Part shown: in pieces, positions 24,160 through 33,321 of the stretch
Layout: the number at the start of each line of letters is the position of its first letter
Numbering within the stretch: the stretch's first letter is position 1
Source: Verrucomicrobiota bacterium
GTDB taxonomy: Bacteria > Verrucomicrobiota > Verrucomicrobiia > Chthoniobacterales > JAFAMB01
NCBI GenBank assembly: GCA_019239825.1
Contig: JAFAZK010000116.1
Span: forward strand, 1 to 56,073
Direction of reading: 5' to 3'
DNA length: 56,073 nt
Program-made: the position numbers and the translations under genes
Notes under the pieces: model-generated
What the model was told of the DNA's origin: nothing
Databases searched by the model: none
What the model saw: only the letters and a program-made list of their open reading frames with translations

Positions 24160-25949
24160 ACCGGAATGAGCAAGCGAGAGCTGCCATCGTCTGCTTTGCT
24201 CTGGTTGGAGTATTCAGCCTGTTTTCGGTCAGGCTGATCTATCTCCAAGTAATCCAGCACGATGTCTATGTAGCGCTTGCCGCAGAAAAGCATGTACATA
24301 AGCAAGTCATCTACGCGCGGCGTGGCGTCATCCGCGGTTGTCGGGGTGAACCGCTCGCCGAGAACCGCCGCATCTACGACGTGGCTGCCGACGGTTCGCA
24401 TATTCGGAACCCGACTGCTTTGGCGCAGGCAATCGCTGGTCAGCTGGAAATGGATCCAGCTGAGCTCGAAGCAAAACTAAAAGCGGTCGTCGATAAGACG
24501 ATCGCGGATGAGAAAACGGTATCGAGGGTTCTGAAGAGGGGCGTTTCTGAGGATGTTTACGAGAACATCTCGAAGATTACGAAAGGTCAGAGGCAGCTCT
24601 CTGGGATTTATTTCGATCTGAACTTTGACCGGGTTTACCCAAACGGCGGCTTGCTAGCCCAAGTGATCGGTTTTCTCGATGCGGGTCATGAACCAAGACT
24701 TGGCATCGAAAAGTCGATGCAAGACTTCCTCCAAGGGACCAACGGGGTTCGCTATCTGGAAGAAGACCAGAAGGGCCATGAACTAGTCCAATATCGCGGC
24801 TTGGAGACGCCGGCCAAAGACGGATGTGATGTCCGGCTCACGATTGATATGCAACTCCAGAATATCGTCGAGAGCGAGTTGGACGCCGCTTTTGCTCAGT
24901 ATAAGCCGCAAATGGCCGCCGCAGTGATGCTTCGCCCGACGACGGGAGAAATCTTGGCGATGGTGAGCAGGCCAACTTTCGATCCCAACGATCCACGGTC
25001 CTCCACGCCGGAGCAACAAAAGGATCGGCCTATAGCCGATATGGTGGAACCGGGATCAACCTTTAAGATCGTAGTTACGTCTGGCGCGCTTGAGGAGAAA
25101 GTTGCGACACCAGAGACGAAAATCTATTGCGAGAACGGGGCTTATTCCTACGCCGGCCACATTCTTCACGATGCGCATCCGATGGGGATGTTGACTCTTC
25201 ACGAAGTGTTGGCCCATTCGAGTAACATCGGCGCGGCTAAACTCGCGCTCCAGCTAGGGAAGGACCGATTCTATCAATATATCCGACGCTACGGGTTCGG
25301 CGAAACGTCCGGAATCCGTTTGCCTGGCGAGATTCCAGGCTTGGTAAATCCACCCTATCGATGGAGCGAACTCGATATTACCCGAATCCCAATGGGGCAA
25401 TCAATTGCCGTCACTCCTTTGCAGATGGTTACGGCCATGTCGACGATCGCTAACGGCGGTCTGCTCATGAAGCCCATGATTATTTCGGAGATCGACGACT
25501 CCGACAACCGACCTGTCGTGACCTATTCTCCGGTGCAAGTTCGCCGCGTTGTCTCTACGGACACGGCGAAGAAGATCGTTTCGGCTCTCAAAGACGTCGT
25601 TAGCAAAAAGGGCACTGCGCCTGAGGCTGCGGTTCCCGGCTTTGCCGTGGCCGGCAAAACAGGGACGGCGGAGAAAATCGATCCGCGAGGCGGTTACATG
25701 CAAGGGAAATATGTGGTCTCGTTCGTGGGGTTCATGCCCGCCGATGATCCGAAGTTTGCCTTACTAGTCGTGATTGATGATCCGAACATCCCACGAGCGT
25801 TCGGTGGGACCGTAGCCGCGCCGGTCTTTGCGAGAATCGCGAAACGTGCAGCAGATTACTTTGGACTGCAACCGACTGAACCGGTGGTGCCCCCAGGTTT
25901 GGTTGAGACGCCGAAAAAATTAACTTCAACTCTGCCCGGGCGTGGTTAA
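24156..25949 (+). CDS. ftsI: Division-specific penicillin-binding protein (PBP3 type)
   Basis: 597-aa class B transpeptidase that crosslinks septal peptidoglycan with FtsW. One N-terminal membrane helix (about 9-32), a pedestal/dimerisation domain starting RRGVIRGCRGEPLAEN, and the transpeptidase domain with STFK (Ser301), SSN (355-357) and KTG (501-503). No C-terminal PASTA repeats. The RG-D-R motif, usually RGxIxDRNGxxLA, has Cys-Arg in place of Asp-Arg. Confidence 0.95.
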   Translation: MNRNEQARAAIVCFALVGVFSLFSVRLIYLQVIQHDVYVALAAEKHVHKQVIYARRGVIRGCRGEPLAENRRIYDVAADGSHIRNPTALAQAIAGQLEMDPAELEAKLKAVVDKTIADEKTVSRVLKRGVSEDVYENISKITKGQRQLSGIYFDLNFDRVYPNGGLLAQVIGFLDAGHEPRLGIEKSMQDFLQGTNGVRYLEEDQKGHELVQYRGLETPAKDGCDVRLTIDMQLQNIVESELDAAFAQYKPQMAAAVMLRPTTGEILAMVSRPTFDPNDPRSSTPEQQKDRPIADMVEPGSTFKIVVTSGALEEKVATPETKIYCENGAYSYAGHILHDAHPMGMLTLHEVLAHSSNIGAAKLALQLGKDRFYQYIRRYGFGETSGIRLPGEIPGLVNPPYRWSELDITRIPMGQSIAVTPLQMVTAMSTIANGGLLMKPMIISEIDDSDNRPVVTYSPVQVRRVVSTDTAKKIVSALKDVVSKKGTAPEAAVPGFAVAGKTGTAEKIDPRGGYMQGKYVVSFVGFMPADDPKFALLVVIDDPNIPRAFGGTVAAPVFARIAKRAADYFGLQPTEPVVPPGLVETPKKLTSTLPGRG

Positions 25950-25959
25950 TCGATCAGAT

Positions 25960-27450
25960 ATGGAGCTGGAGAAATTAATTCGTCGGCTGGACAAGCCTTT
26001 AGTCACTGGGACTTTAGCCCGCGATGTAACCGCGATCTGTTACGACTCGCGCCAGGTTGCTCCAGGCAGCTTATTCTGTGCGATCGCGGGCAACCAGGTG
26101 GATGGGCACTCTTTTATCGGGCAGGCCATCGAGAAGGGAGCGACCGCTGTGGTCTCGCAGAAACCGCACCTGACCACGCGAGCTACCCATATCCAAGTCA
26201 AAGATTCTCGGGACGCGTTGGCGCGCCTGGCCGCAACTTTTTATGATGATCCGTCGGCCCGGCTTCAGCTAGTCGGCGTGACAGGCACAAACGGCAAGAC
26301 CACAACCACCTTCTTAATCAAGCATCTACTGGAGCGAGCTGGCCAACGCACCGGTCTCATAGGCACTGTATCGTACCAGATTGGAGAGCGGATCTTACCG
26401 GCCCAACGGACGACGCCGGAGTCGGTTGATTTGCAGCACCTCTTTTCCCAGGCCTTGGAGGCCGGCTGTGTTAGTCTGGCCATGGAGGTCTCGTCGATCG
26501 CTTTGGCTTTGAACCGAGTCGATGAGATTCGGTTTCGCGCCGGTGTTTTCACGAACCTGACCCAGGACCATCTCGATTTTCACCGAGGGATGAAGGAGTA
26601 CTTTCAGGCCAAGGAAAAGCTATTCGAAAAGATCAGTGATGAGGCGTCGAAGTCCGGTATCGGGATAATCAACGTCGATGACCCTTACGGCCAACAATTG
26701 GTGGCTCGTTTCTCCGACCGGTTAACTTTGGTGACCTACGGGATGGGCGCTCGAGCTGACTTCAGGGCAAGCAACTACCGAGTTGAATCCACCGGCACCT
26801 CCTATCAACTGGATGTAAAAGGCAAGAGCTATTTGGTCCGGGTCCCTTTAATCGGCCGATTCAATATTTATAACTCGTTGGCCGCCCTAGCTACCGTCGG
26901 CGCCCTGGGTATCGATATTCGATCCTCTGTCTTAGCACTGGCTCGCGCGCCTCAAATTCCGGGGCGCTTGGAAGCGGTCCCCGCCAAACGCCAGTTCCAG
27001 GTCTTTGTCGACTATGCGCACACGGACGATGCCCTGTTGAATGTGATCAAGACGTGTCGCGACCTTAACCCTGCCCGGCTGATCGTGGTGTTTGGCTGTG
27101 GGGGAGATCGGGATCGGGCCAAAAGGCCCCTAATGGGGACGGTAGCCGATCAGTTTGCCGACTACTCCATCGTTACGTCAGACAACCCACGCAAAGAAGA
27201 CCCTGAGGCGATCATTCGTGATATCGTGGCGGGTTTCAAACGACGAAATTTCGAAACAGTTGTCGACCGGCGCGAAGCCATCGACCGCGCGATCACTTTA
27301 GCGCGCCCCCGGGATATTGTGCTGATCGCAGGTAAAGGTCACGAGAAGTATCAAGAATTCCGGGATCATACCGTTCCATTCGATGACATCGACGTAGCCC
27401 TCCGGGCGTTGGAAGACCACCCCGTTAAATTGGGAGAGTATGGAACCTAG
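25960..27450 (+). CDS. murE: UDP-MurNAc-tripeptide synthetase, probably meso-diaminopimelate adding
   Basis: Cytosolic ATP-dependent ligase adding the third stem residue. P-loop GTNGKTTT at 109-116; the substrate motif DNPR at 408-411 is the known signature for meso-diaminopimelate rather than lysine, implying mDAP peptidoglycan. GTG 25942 is an alternative start overlapping ftsI; ATG 25960 fits the usual MurE N-terminus. It overlaps murF by 11 nt. Confidence 0.95.
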   Translation: MELEKLIRRLDKPLVTGTLARDVTAICYDSRQVAPGSLFCAIAGNQVDGHSFIGQAIEKGATAVVSQKPHLTTRATHIQVKDSRDALARLAATFYDDPSARLQLVGVTGTNGKTTTTFLIKHLLERAGQRTGLIGTVSYQIGERILPAQRTTPESVDLQHLFSQALEAGCVSLAMEVSSIALALNRVDEIRFRAGVFTNLTQDHLDFHRGMKEYFQAKEKLFEKISDEASKSGIGIINVDDPYGQQLVARFSDRLTLVTYGMGARADFRASNYRVESTGTSYQLDVKGKSYLVRVPLIGRFNIYNSLAALATVGALGIDIRSSVLALARAPQIPGRLEAVPAKRQFQVFVDYAHTDDALLNVIKTCRDLNPARLIVVFGCGGDRDRAKRPLMGTVADQFADYSIVTSDNPRKEDPEAIIRDIVAGFKRRNFETVVDRREAIDRAITLARPRDIVLIAGKGHEKYQEFRDHTVPFDDIDVALRALEDHPVKLGEYGT

Positions 27451-28828
27451 TACCGTTGCCGAAGTCGCCCGCTTGGCTTCTGGAACTTTGTTTGGTTTCG
27501 GCTCAGCAGTGGTGACCGCTGTTTCCACTGACACCCGGTCGATCCAACCCGGCCAACTGTTCGTCGCACTGCGAGGTGAACGGTTTGACGCTCACGATTT
27601 CTTGGCGCCCGCTTTCGAACAAGGAGCGGTTGCGGCCCTGGTGGAAAAGGTGAATCACGAGTTGCCCGGCTTGCCACAAATTCAGGTGCCGGATTCTTTG
27701 ATCGGTCTGCAAACCTTGGCCAGAAACTATCGTCAGAAGTTCCAGTTGCCGATCGTCGGCATTACCGGGAGTAACGGGAAGACGAGCACCAAAGAAATGG
27801 TGGCCGCGGTTTTAAGTGAGCGGTTCCAAGTCACCAAGACGTCGGGCAACCTGAACAATCACATTGGGGTTCCGCTTTCGGTTTTGCGAGTCGAGCGCCG
27901 ACATCAGGTCGCGGTTATCGAATATGGAATGAACCATCCGGGAGAAATTGCGGGATTGGTTGGTATTGCGGCGCCCCAGCACGCCATCATTACAAACATC
28001 GGTGTAGCCCATATCGAGTTTCTCGGGAGCCGGGAAGGAATTGCCCGGGAGAAGTCTGTTTTGGCTGAAAGCGTCAGTGAGGCTGGTACGGTGGTGTTGA
28101 ACGGGAATGACGATTTTGCGGATTGGATCGCCGGAAGGTGTAAAGCGCAGGTCGTGACGGTCGGATTTGAGAATGGACAAGTCCGCGCTCGGGATATCAA
28201 GCACAGCCCTAATGGCGAAGATTTCATCGTCGCTACGCAAAAGGAAGAAGTTCGAGTTCATCTGCCGGTACTCGGTGAGCATATGGTGCTCAATGCCTTG
28301 CAGGCGGTCGCGATCGGCTTGGCCTTCGGCCTTTCTCTCGCCGAATGCGCCGCCGGACTGACTAAGACGGCGCTTCCTTCAGGACGATTGCAGGTCAAGG
28401 CCGTGGGCGGGATCTCCATCGTTAACGACGCCTATAATGCGAACCCGGATTCGATGATCGCTGCCCTCAGAACGGTGGCTAACCTTCCGGCAAATGGGCG
28501 CCGGGTTGCCGCCCTCGGAGGAATGGGCGAACTGGGCAAAGAAAGCTTGATCGGCCATGAAAGAGTGGGGAAAGCGGTCGCCGAGAATGGATTTGATGTG
28601 TTGATTGCGGTTGGCGAAAAAGCCTACCCGATGGCCAGAAGTGCGAGCGCGGCCGGATTAACCGAGAGCCGGACAGCCAAGAGCAACGCCGAAGCAGCCG
28701 ATCTGCTGAATACAATTTTAGAGCCTGGCGACCTCCTTCTGCTCAAGGGCAGCCGGAGCGCGGCAATCGATCAAATCATTCCGCTGCTTGAAGCCGCGCG
28801 AGCCTCGGGCCAAAGGAAGGCGCCATGA
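27440..28828 (+). CDS. murF: UDP-MurNAc-tripeptide D-alanyl-D-alanine ligase
   Basis: 462-aa Mur ligase that joins D-Ala-D-Ala to the tripeptide precursor. P-loop GSNGKTSTK at 110-118, then NLNNHIGVPLSVL and the NDAYNANPDSM block diagnostic for MurF. It overlaps murE (11 nt) and mraY (4 nt). Its dipeptide substrate needs a Ddl, whose gene is absent from this cluster. Confidence 0.95.
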   Translation: MEPSTVAEVARLASGTLFGFGSAVVTAVSTDTRSIQPGQLFVALRGERFDAHDFLAPAFEQGAVAALVEKVNHELPGLPQIQVPDSLIGLQTLARNYRQKFQLPIVGITGSNGKTSTKEMVAAVLSERFQVTKTSGNLNNHIGVPLSVLRVERRHQVAVIEYGMNHPGEIAGLVGIAAPQHAIITNIGVAHIEFLGSREGIAREKSVLAESVSEAGTVVLNGNDDFADWIAGRCKAQVVTVGFENGQVRARDIKHSPNGEDFIVATQKEEVRVHLPVLGEHMVLNALQAVAIGLAFGLSLAECAAGLTKTALPSGRLQVKAVGGISIVNDAYNANPDSMIAALRTVANLPANGRRVAALGGMGELGKESLIGHERVGKAVAENGFDVLIAVGEKAYPMARSASAAGLTESRTAKSNAEAADLLNTILEPGDLLLLKGSRSAAIDQIIPLLEAARASGQRKAP

Positions 28829-29937
28829 TGTATTATCTATATCACCTCAGCCAAGGCCCACATCCGCTCAGTACCGGATTTAACGTTTTCCAGTACGTCT
28901 CCTTCCGGGCCGTTTGCGCTGGGATCACCGCTTTTCTGCTTTGTCTGGTTAGCGGCAGCTGGGTCATTCGCAAACTAACCTCGCTCAAATTTGGCCAACC
29001 GATTCGGACGGCCGAAGAGGTACACCGGCTTTACGAACTGCACGGTGCCAAGAAAGGAACGCCGACCATGGGCGGCGTTCTATTGATGGGGGCGGTTGTC
29101 GTTGCGACCTTGATTTGGGCCCGGCCGGATAACAGCTTTATCTGGCTTTGTCTTTTCACAATTATTTTCACGGCCGGCCTAGGTTTTGCCGATGACTATT
29201 TAAAAGTCACCAAGAAGAAGTCCGATGGCGTTCCCGGCCGGGTAAAACTGCTTTGCCAGTTCTTTCTGGCGGCGGTCGTTACGGCATTTTTTCTGACTAA
29301 CCCCGCACTCGAGATCCAGGCCAAAGAACTTTATATCCCTTTTTTCAAGGAACCGCTCATTGCCAATCTCGGCTGGCTCACGATTCTCTTCTTCGGGTTG
29401 GTGGTAGTGGGTGCATCGAACGCAGTGAATCTGACCGATGGTCTGGATGGCTTGGCCACCGGCTGCACGGTCACGGTGGCAACGACCTATGCCATCCTTG
29501 CCTATGCCGCCGGTAATGTGGTGGTGGCTTCCTATCTGGAGTTGCCTTACTTCCCGCAAAGCAGCGAGCTAACGGTTCTTTGCACCGCCTTAGCGGGAGC
29601 GGGTCTCGGCTTCCTGTGGTTTAATTGCCATCCCGCCAGAGTGTTTATGGGAGATACCGGTTCCCTTTCGATCGGGAGCACCCTTGGTGTTGTTGCGATC
29701 TGCTGTAAGCAGGAGCTGCTATTGGTAGTCGTTGGCGGGATCTTCGTGATCGAGGCCGTCTCCGTGATTGTTCAAGTATTGAGCTTCAAAACCAGAGGTA
29801 AACGAGTGCTGCTCATGGCTCCGCTGCATCATCACTTCGAGCTGAAGGGATGGAAAGAGAACACCGTGATCGTGCGGTTCTGGATCATGTCCTTGATGTT
29901 CGCGCTGCTAGGTCTGGCCACACTGAAACTCAGATGA
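28825..29937 (+). CDS. mraY: Phospho-N-acetylmuramoyl-pentapeptide-transferase
   Basis: 370-aa integral membrane enzyme with about ten helices that makes lipid I from UDP-MurNAc-pentapeptide and undecaprenyl phosphate. Family motifs: GTPTMGGVL, the catalytic ADDYLKV, NLTDGLDGLATG, FMGDTGSLSIG and MAPLHHHFELKGW. It overlaps murD by 4 nt (ATGA). Confidence 0.96.
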   Translation: MMYYLYHLSQGPHPLSTGFNVFQYVSFRAVCAGITAFLLCLVSGSWVIRKLTSLKFGQPIRTAEEVHRLYELHGAKKGTPTMGGVLLMGAVVVATLIWARPDNSFIWLCLFTIIFTAGLGFADDYLKVTKKKSDGVPGRVKLLCQFFLAAVVTAFFLTNPALEIQAKELYIPFFKEPLIANLGWLTILFFGLVVVGASNAVNLTDGLDGLATGCTVTVATTYAILAYAAGNVVVASYLELPYFPQSSELTVLCTALAGAGLGFLWFNCHPARVFMGDTGSLSIGSTLGVVAICCKQELLLVVVGGIFVIEAVSVIVQVLSFKTRGKRVLLMAPLHHHFELKGWKENTVIVRFWIMSLMFALLGLATLKLR

Positions 29938-31256
29938 AACTCAACGCCACCAAAGCTGCCGTCTTAGGACTAGGCACCAGCGGAGAAGCAGCCGCCAAAC
30001 TTCTCCGTCGGGAAGGCGCCGACGTGACGGTCTTTGATAGCGCCGATGCCCCCCAGCTCAAGGAGCGCGCCCAGAAGATGGAGGCCTTGGGCATCAAGAC
30101 GGTTTTGGGACCAGATGCCGAACGGGGCACCGTTAGTTTCGATCTGACGGTTCTCAGCCCAGGGATCGATCCTGAAGTTGAGCTGGTGCAGAATTTCATC
30201 CGCCAAAAGGCGGAATTTACCGGCGAGTTAGAACTGGCTTTTCGGTTCTGCCACAAACCCGTGATCGCCATTACCGGAACGAACGGCAAAACGACAACCA
30301 CTCAGTTAGTTGAACTGATGCTTCAGCGGGCCGGTGTTCGCACCGTCGCGTGCGGCAACATCGGCATGCCGTTTTGCGAAGCCATCGAACGACAAAATGA
30401 GCTGGACGTCTTTACCGTCGAAGTTAGTTCATTTCAGCTCGAGACCATCTCGACCTTTCAGCCGCACATCGCCGTCTGGCTAAATTTCACTCCTGATCAT
30501 CTCGACCGATACCGCGATTTGCAGGAGTATCGGGACGCCAAGCTCCGGATCTTCGAACGGCAGCAGGGCAGCGATTTCGCGGTGGTTAACGTTCGGGATG
30601 AGCTGTCAGGCCTGAAAGCGAAGACGATCACTTTTAGCGCTTATCCGGGAGATGCAGATTTCTCAGTATCGGGTCAATCGCTCTTGTTCCACGGTCAGCC
30701 GATCCTAGACATGAACGGCACCAGCTTGAGCGGCGTGCATAACGCGGAGAACCTGATGGCGGCGTTGGGTGTTGCCTATGCTCTCGGCATCCCGTGGGAA
30801 AAGGCCGCGGTTGGGCTAGGCGAATACCGGCTTCTACCGCATCGTTGCGAGCGGGTAGGTGAAGTCGATGGTGTGGTTTTTATTAATGATTCTAAGGCCA
30901 CGAATCTCGACGCGTTAGCTAAGGCCCTGGAGTCGCAATCACGCCCAGTCATATTGATCGCGGGAGGAAAAGATAAAGGGTTCCCCTTCGACTCCATCGC
31001 TGAGCTAGTTAAGCGAAAAGTCAAACATGCGGTGCTGATCGGGGAGATGGCCGAGCGAATCGAGCAATCCTGGTCTCCGGTCGTCGGCTGCATTCGGGCG
31101 AAGAACCTTGCCGATGCTATCGATGCCGCCCGTCGCAACGCGATTTCCGGCGATACGGTCCTTTTTTCTCCGGGGACCTCCTCTTTTGACATGTTTAAGA
31201 ACTATGCGGACCGGGGGAATCAATTTCGTCAACGGGTCCAAGAGCTTGCTAAATGA
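29934..31256 (+). CDS. murD: UDP-MurNAc-L-alanine:D-glutamate ligase
   Basis: 440-aa Mur ligase adding D-glutamate. N-terminal Rossmann domain (VLGLGTSGEAAAKLL), P-loop GTNGKTTTTQ at 115-124, HCERVGEVDGVVFINDSKATN, and LLSPGTSSFD-like FSPGTSSFDMF near the end. A longer frame from 29850 lies inside mraY; the ATG at 29934 gives the normal N-terminus and the 4-nt overlap seen elsewhere in the cluster. Confidence 0.95.
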   Translation: MKLNATKAAVLGLGTSGEAAAKLLRREGADVTVFDSADAPQLKERAQKMEALGIKTVLGPDAERGTVSFDLTVLSPGIDPEVELVQNFIRQKAEFTGELELAFRFCHKPVIAITGTNGKTTTTQLVELMLQRAGVRTVACGNIGMPFCEAIERQNELDVFTVEVSSFQLETISTFQPHIAVWLNFTPDHLDRYRDLQEYRDAKLRIFERQQGSDFAVVNVRDELSGLKAKTITFSAYPGDADFSVSGQSLLFHGQPILDMNGTSLSGVHNAENLMAALGVAYALGIPWEKAAVGLGEYRLLPHRCERVGEVDGVVFINDSKATNLDALAKALESQSRPVILIAGGKDKGFPFDSIAELVKRKVKHAVLIGEMAERIEQSWSPVVGCIRAKNLADAIDAARRNAISGDTVLFSPGTSSFDMFKNYADRGNQFRQRVQELAK

Positions 31257-31939
31257 AAATGATCAAACGTCCAGTCCAAAGAATGCCGCGCAGAAAATTG
31301 AGGGCTGCGGCAGCCAGGAAATCGGCGCGCTACGACGAGGATGAATATTTCGTTGAAGAACCGAATGTTAAGCTCTCGCGCGCGTTCGTAGTAGTCCTTT
31401 TACTCCATGTGGTGGCGGTCGGGGGGATCTTCGCCTTTAGCACGTTGAAGGATCGTCAGTCATCTGCGAACACCGTAAAAAACCAGCCGGCGACAGCTAG
31501 CCCGACCGCGGCGCCCGTGACGAATGTCGCGAAAGGGGCAGCCCACCCTTCTGGCCAGAACCTGGTTTACCAGGTGAAAGCAGGCGATACTCTGGCTGGG
31601 ATCGCCGCACAGTTTGGGCTATCTGCGCGTGATTTGGAGACGACAAACAATCTGGCCCCGGGGACGATCGTGGCCATTGGAAGAGAGCTCATTATTCCTG
31701 AGCACACGAATGGGAAAACGGGTGGCGAACTCGAGAAATTGTTGGATAGCCGTCAGCCGGCCGGCCGGACCACTGCGGGGACTGGCGCTGAGAATGGGAA
31801 GTTCTATACGATTCAACGCGGAGACAACCCGGCATCGATCGCGAGGAAGTTCAAGATTACCGCGTCGGAGCTTTTACGAGTTAACAACATTGATGACCCC
31901 AAGAAACTACAGGTAGGCCAGCGCCTTCTGATCCCGTAG
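31253..31939 (+). CDS. Membrane-anchored protein with two LysM domains
   Basis: 228 aa: a basic cytoplasmic tail (1-42), one membrane helix (about 43-63), a Thr/Ala/Pro linker, LysM 1 (about 104-147, YQVKAGDTLAGIAAQFGLSA) and LysM 2 (about 183-227, YTIQRGDNPASIARKFKITA). LysM binds the glycan of peptidoglycan. Its 4-nt overlap with murD, inside the dcw cluster, suggests a structural or regulatory part in division or wall synthesis. No catalytic domain is attached. Confidence 0.85.
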   Translation: MKMIKRPVQRMPRRKLRAAAARKSARYDEDEYFVEEPNVKLSRAFVVVLLLHVVAVGGIFAFSTLKDRQSSANTVKNQPATASPTAAPVTNVAKGAAHPSGQNLVYQVKAGDTLAGIAAQFGLSARDLETTNNLAPGTIVAIGRELIIPEHTNGKTGGELEKLLDSRQPAGRTTAGTGAENGKFYTIQRGDNPASIARKFKITASELLRVNNIDDPKKLQVGQRLLIP

Positions 31940-32163
31940 CTTGCGCGCAGCAGCAGCTGGGAGAAAGCCGTCAAAGCCTTCCTTCCGGCAGCTGCTGTGC
32001 GCAAGCTGTGGCTGTTCGGCAGACGTTACCGTCTGCCGAACAGCTCTGTAAAAAATAGTTTTTAATTAAGTAACTGCGGCAGAGTAGGCCGATGTTAGGC
32101 CTACACTGCCGCCATAGCCTGCGTGGTTTAGCCATCGATGACGATGGCTAAACCACGCAGGCT
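31939..32163. repeat. Block of four consecutive hairpins before ftsW
   Basis: Hairpin 1: 31939-31959 with 31989-32006 (three-base bulge). Hairpin 2: 32011-32025 with 32030-32044, 15 bp perfect. Hairpin 3: 32076-32090 with 32098-32112, 14 of 15. Hairpin 4: 32116-32137 with 32142-32163, 22 bp perfect with an ATGA loop, ending 3 nt before the ftsW start codon. No Shine-Dalgarno is visible for ftsW. The block separates two tightly overlapping parts of the cluster. Confidence 0.9.
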
Positions 32164-32166
32164 GAG

Positions 32167-33315
32167 ATGATGCACAAAAAGAGCGCTTTCATACTTCTAT
32201 TCTCGGTTGCGGTCCTGATCTCGATCGGGCTCGTTATGCTCTTTAGCGCCGGGGCATTTGCGTCCGACGGTCATGGTGACCAATTCAGTTTTCTCCGCAA
32301 ACAAGGATTCTGGCTTGGATTCGGGTTTGTCGTAGCAGTGATCTGCGCCACCGTTGATTATCGTGTGTGGCAACGGGGTTGGATGGTGCTGATCGGCGCG
32401 TCTTGCGTGCTGCTCGCTCTCTGTTTTATTCGACCAATTGGGCTCCGTCTGAACGGTTCATTTCGCTGGGTACATCTCGGTACACTGACAGTGCAGCCGT
32501 CCGAGCTAGGCAAATTTGCTGTCGTTGTTTTTGTGGCCTGGTGGTTCGCCAAGTTCGAATCGCAGCAAAATCGAATCGTAAAGGGTTTGTTAATCCCGTT
32601 TGGCGTGGTCGGCGTCATTTTGCTGTTGATTGTAGGCGAGACCGATCTCGGTTCGACTGCGTTGATTGGGACCACCGCGTTGCTGATGATGTTTGTGTCC
32701 GGAGTGAACGTGCGTCTCCTGCTCCCCATCTTGGTTGCCGGTTTGATCGGCGTCATGGCAATTGCCTGGTCGATTCCGGGGAGACATAATCGGTTGCTCG
32801 CGTTCGTCCATCCCGAAGAATACCAGACGACCGAAGCTCAACAGCAGTTTATGGGTTTGATCGCGCTCGGTTCGGGCGGGATCGATGGATTGGGACTCGG
32901 TAACGGCCGCCAGAAAATGTTTTACTTGGAGTACGCCTATGCCGATTTCATTTTTCCGGTCATTGGCGAAGAGCTGGGGCTACGAGTCACCTTGGTGATC
33001 GTTTTCTGTTACCTATTGATTTTGACCAGTGGCACGCTCATCAGCCTGAACGCGAGAGATCGCTTCGGCATGTTGTTTGGCTTCGGCTGCACTTCGCTGC
33101 TTGGTTTGCAGGCTTTGATTAATGTCGGTGTGACTACCTCCATGCTGCCCAATAAAGGATCACCCTTGCCGTTTATCAGCTACGGCGGTTCAAATCTGTT
33201 TTTCTGCCTAGTTTGTGTTGGGGTGCTGATAAATATCTACCGGCATGGTAAGGAAGATGCGCCTGCTACCCGAACCGAAATGATGGTAAGGGTGCGGCAC
33301 CTCTCAAAATTCTAA
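32167..33315 (+). CDS. ftsW: Septal peptidoglycan glycosyltransferase FtsW
   Basis: 382-aa SEDS-family polytopic membrane protein (about ten helices) that polymerises lipid II at the septum with FtsI. Motifs: VMLFSAGAFAS near the N-terminus, VQPSELGKFAVVVF, and the C-terminal LPFISYGGSNLFF. ATG 32167 or 32170 can start it. It is 6 nt upstream of murG. Its start codon abuts a perfect 22-bp hairpin. Confidence 0.95.
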   Translation: MMHKKSAFILLFSVAVLISIGLVMLFSAGAFASDGHGDQFSFLRKQGFWLGFGFVVAVICATVDYRVWQRGWMVLIGASCVLLALCFIRPIGLRLNGSFRWVHLGTLTVQPSELGKFAVVVFVAWWFAKFESQQNRIVKGLLIPFGVVGVILLLIVGETDLGSTALIGTTALLMMFVSGVNVRLLLPILVAGLIGVMAIAWSIPGRHNRLLAFVHPEEYQTTEAQQQFMGLIALGSGGIDGLGLGNGRQKMFYLEYAYADFIFPVIGEELGLRVTLVIVFCYLLILTSGTLISLNARDRFGMLFGFGCTSLLGLQALINVGVTTSMLPNKGSPLPFISYGGSNLFFCLVCVGVLINIYRHGKEDAPATRTEMMVRVRHLSKF

Positions 33316-33321
33316 GTTCTC

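Noticed and set aside
31939..32163. CRISPR-like repeat block
   Set aside because: The four hairpins are different sequences and not a direct repeat with spacers; no cas gene nearby.
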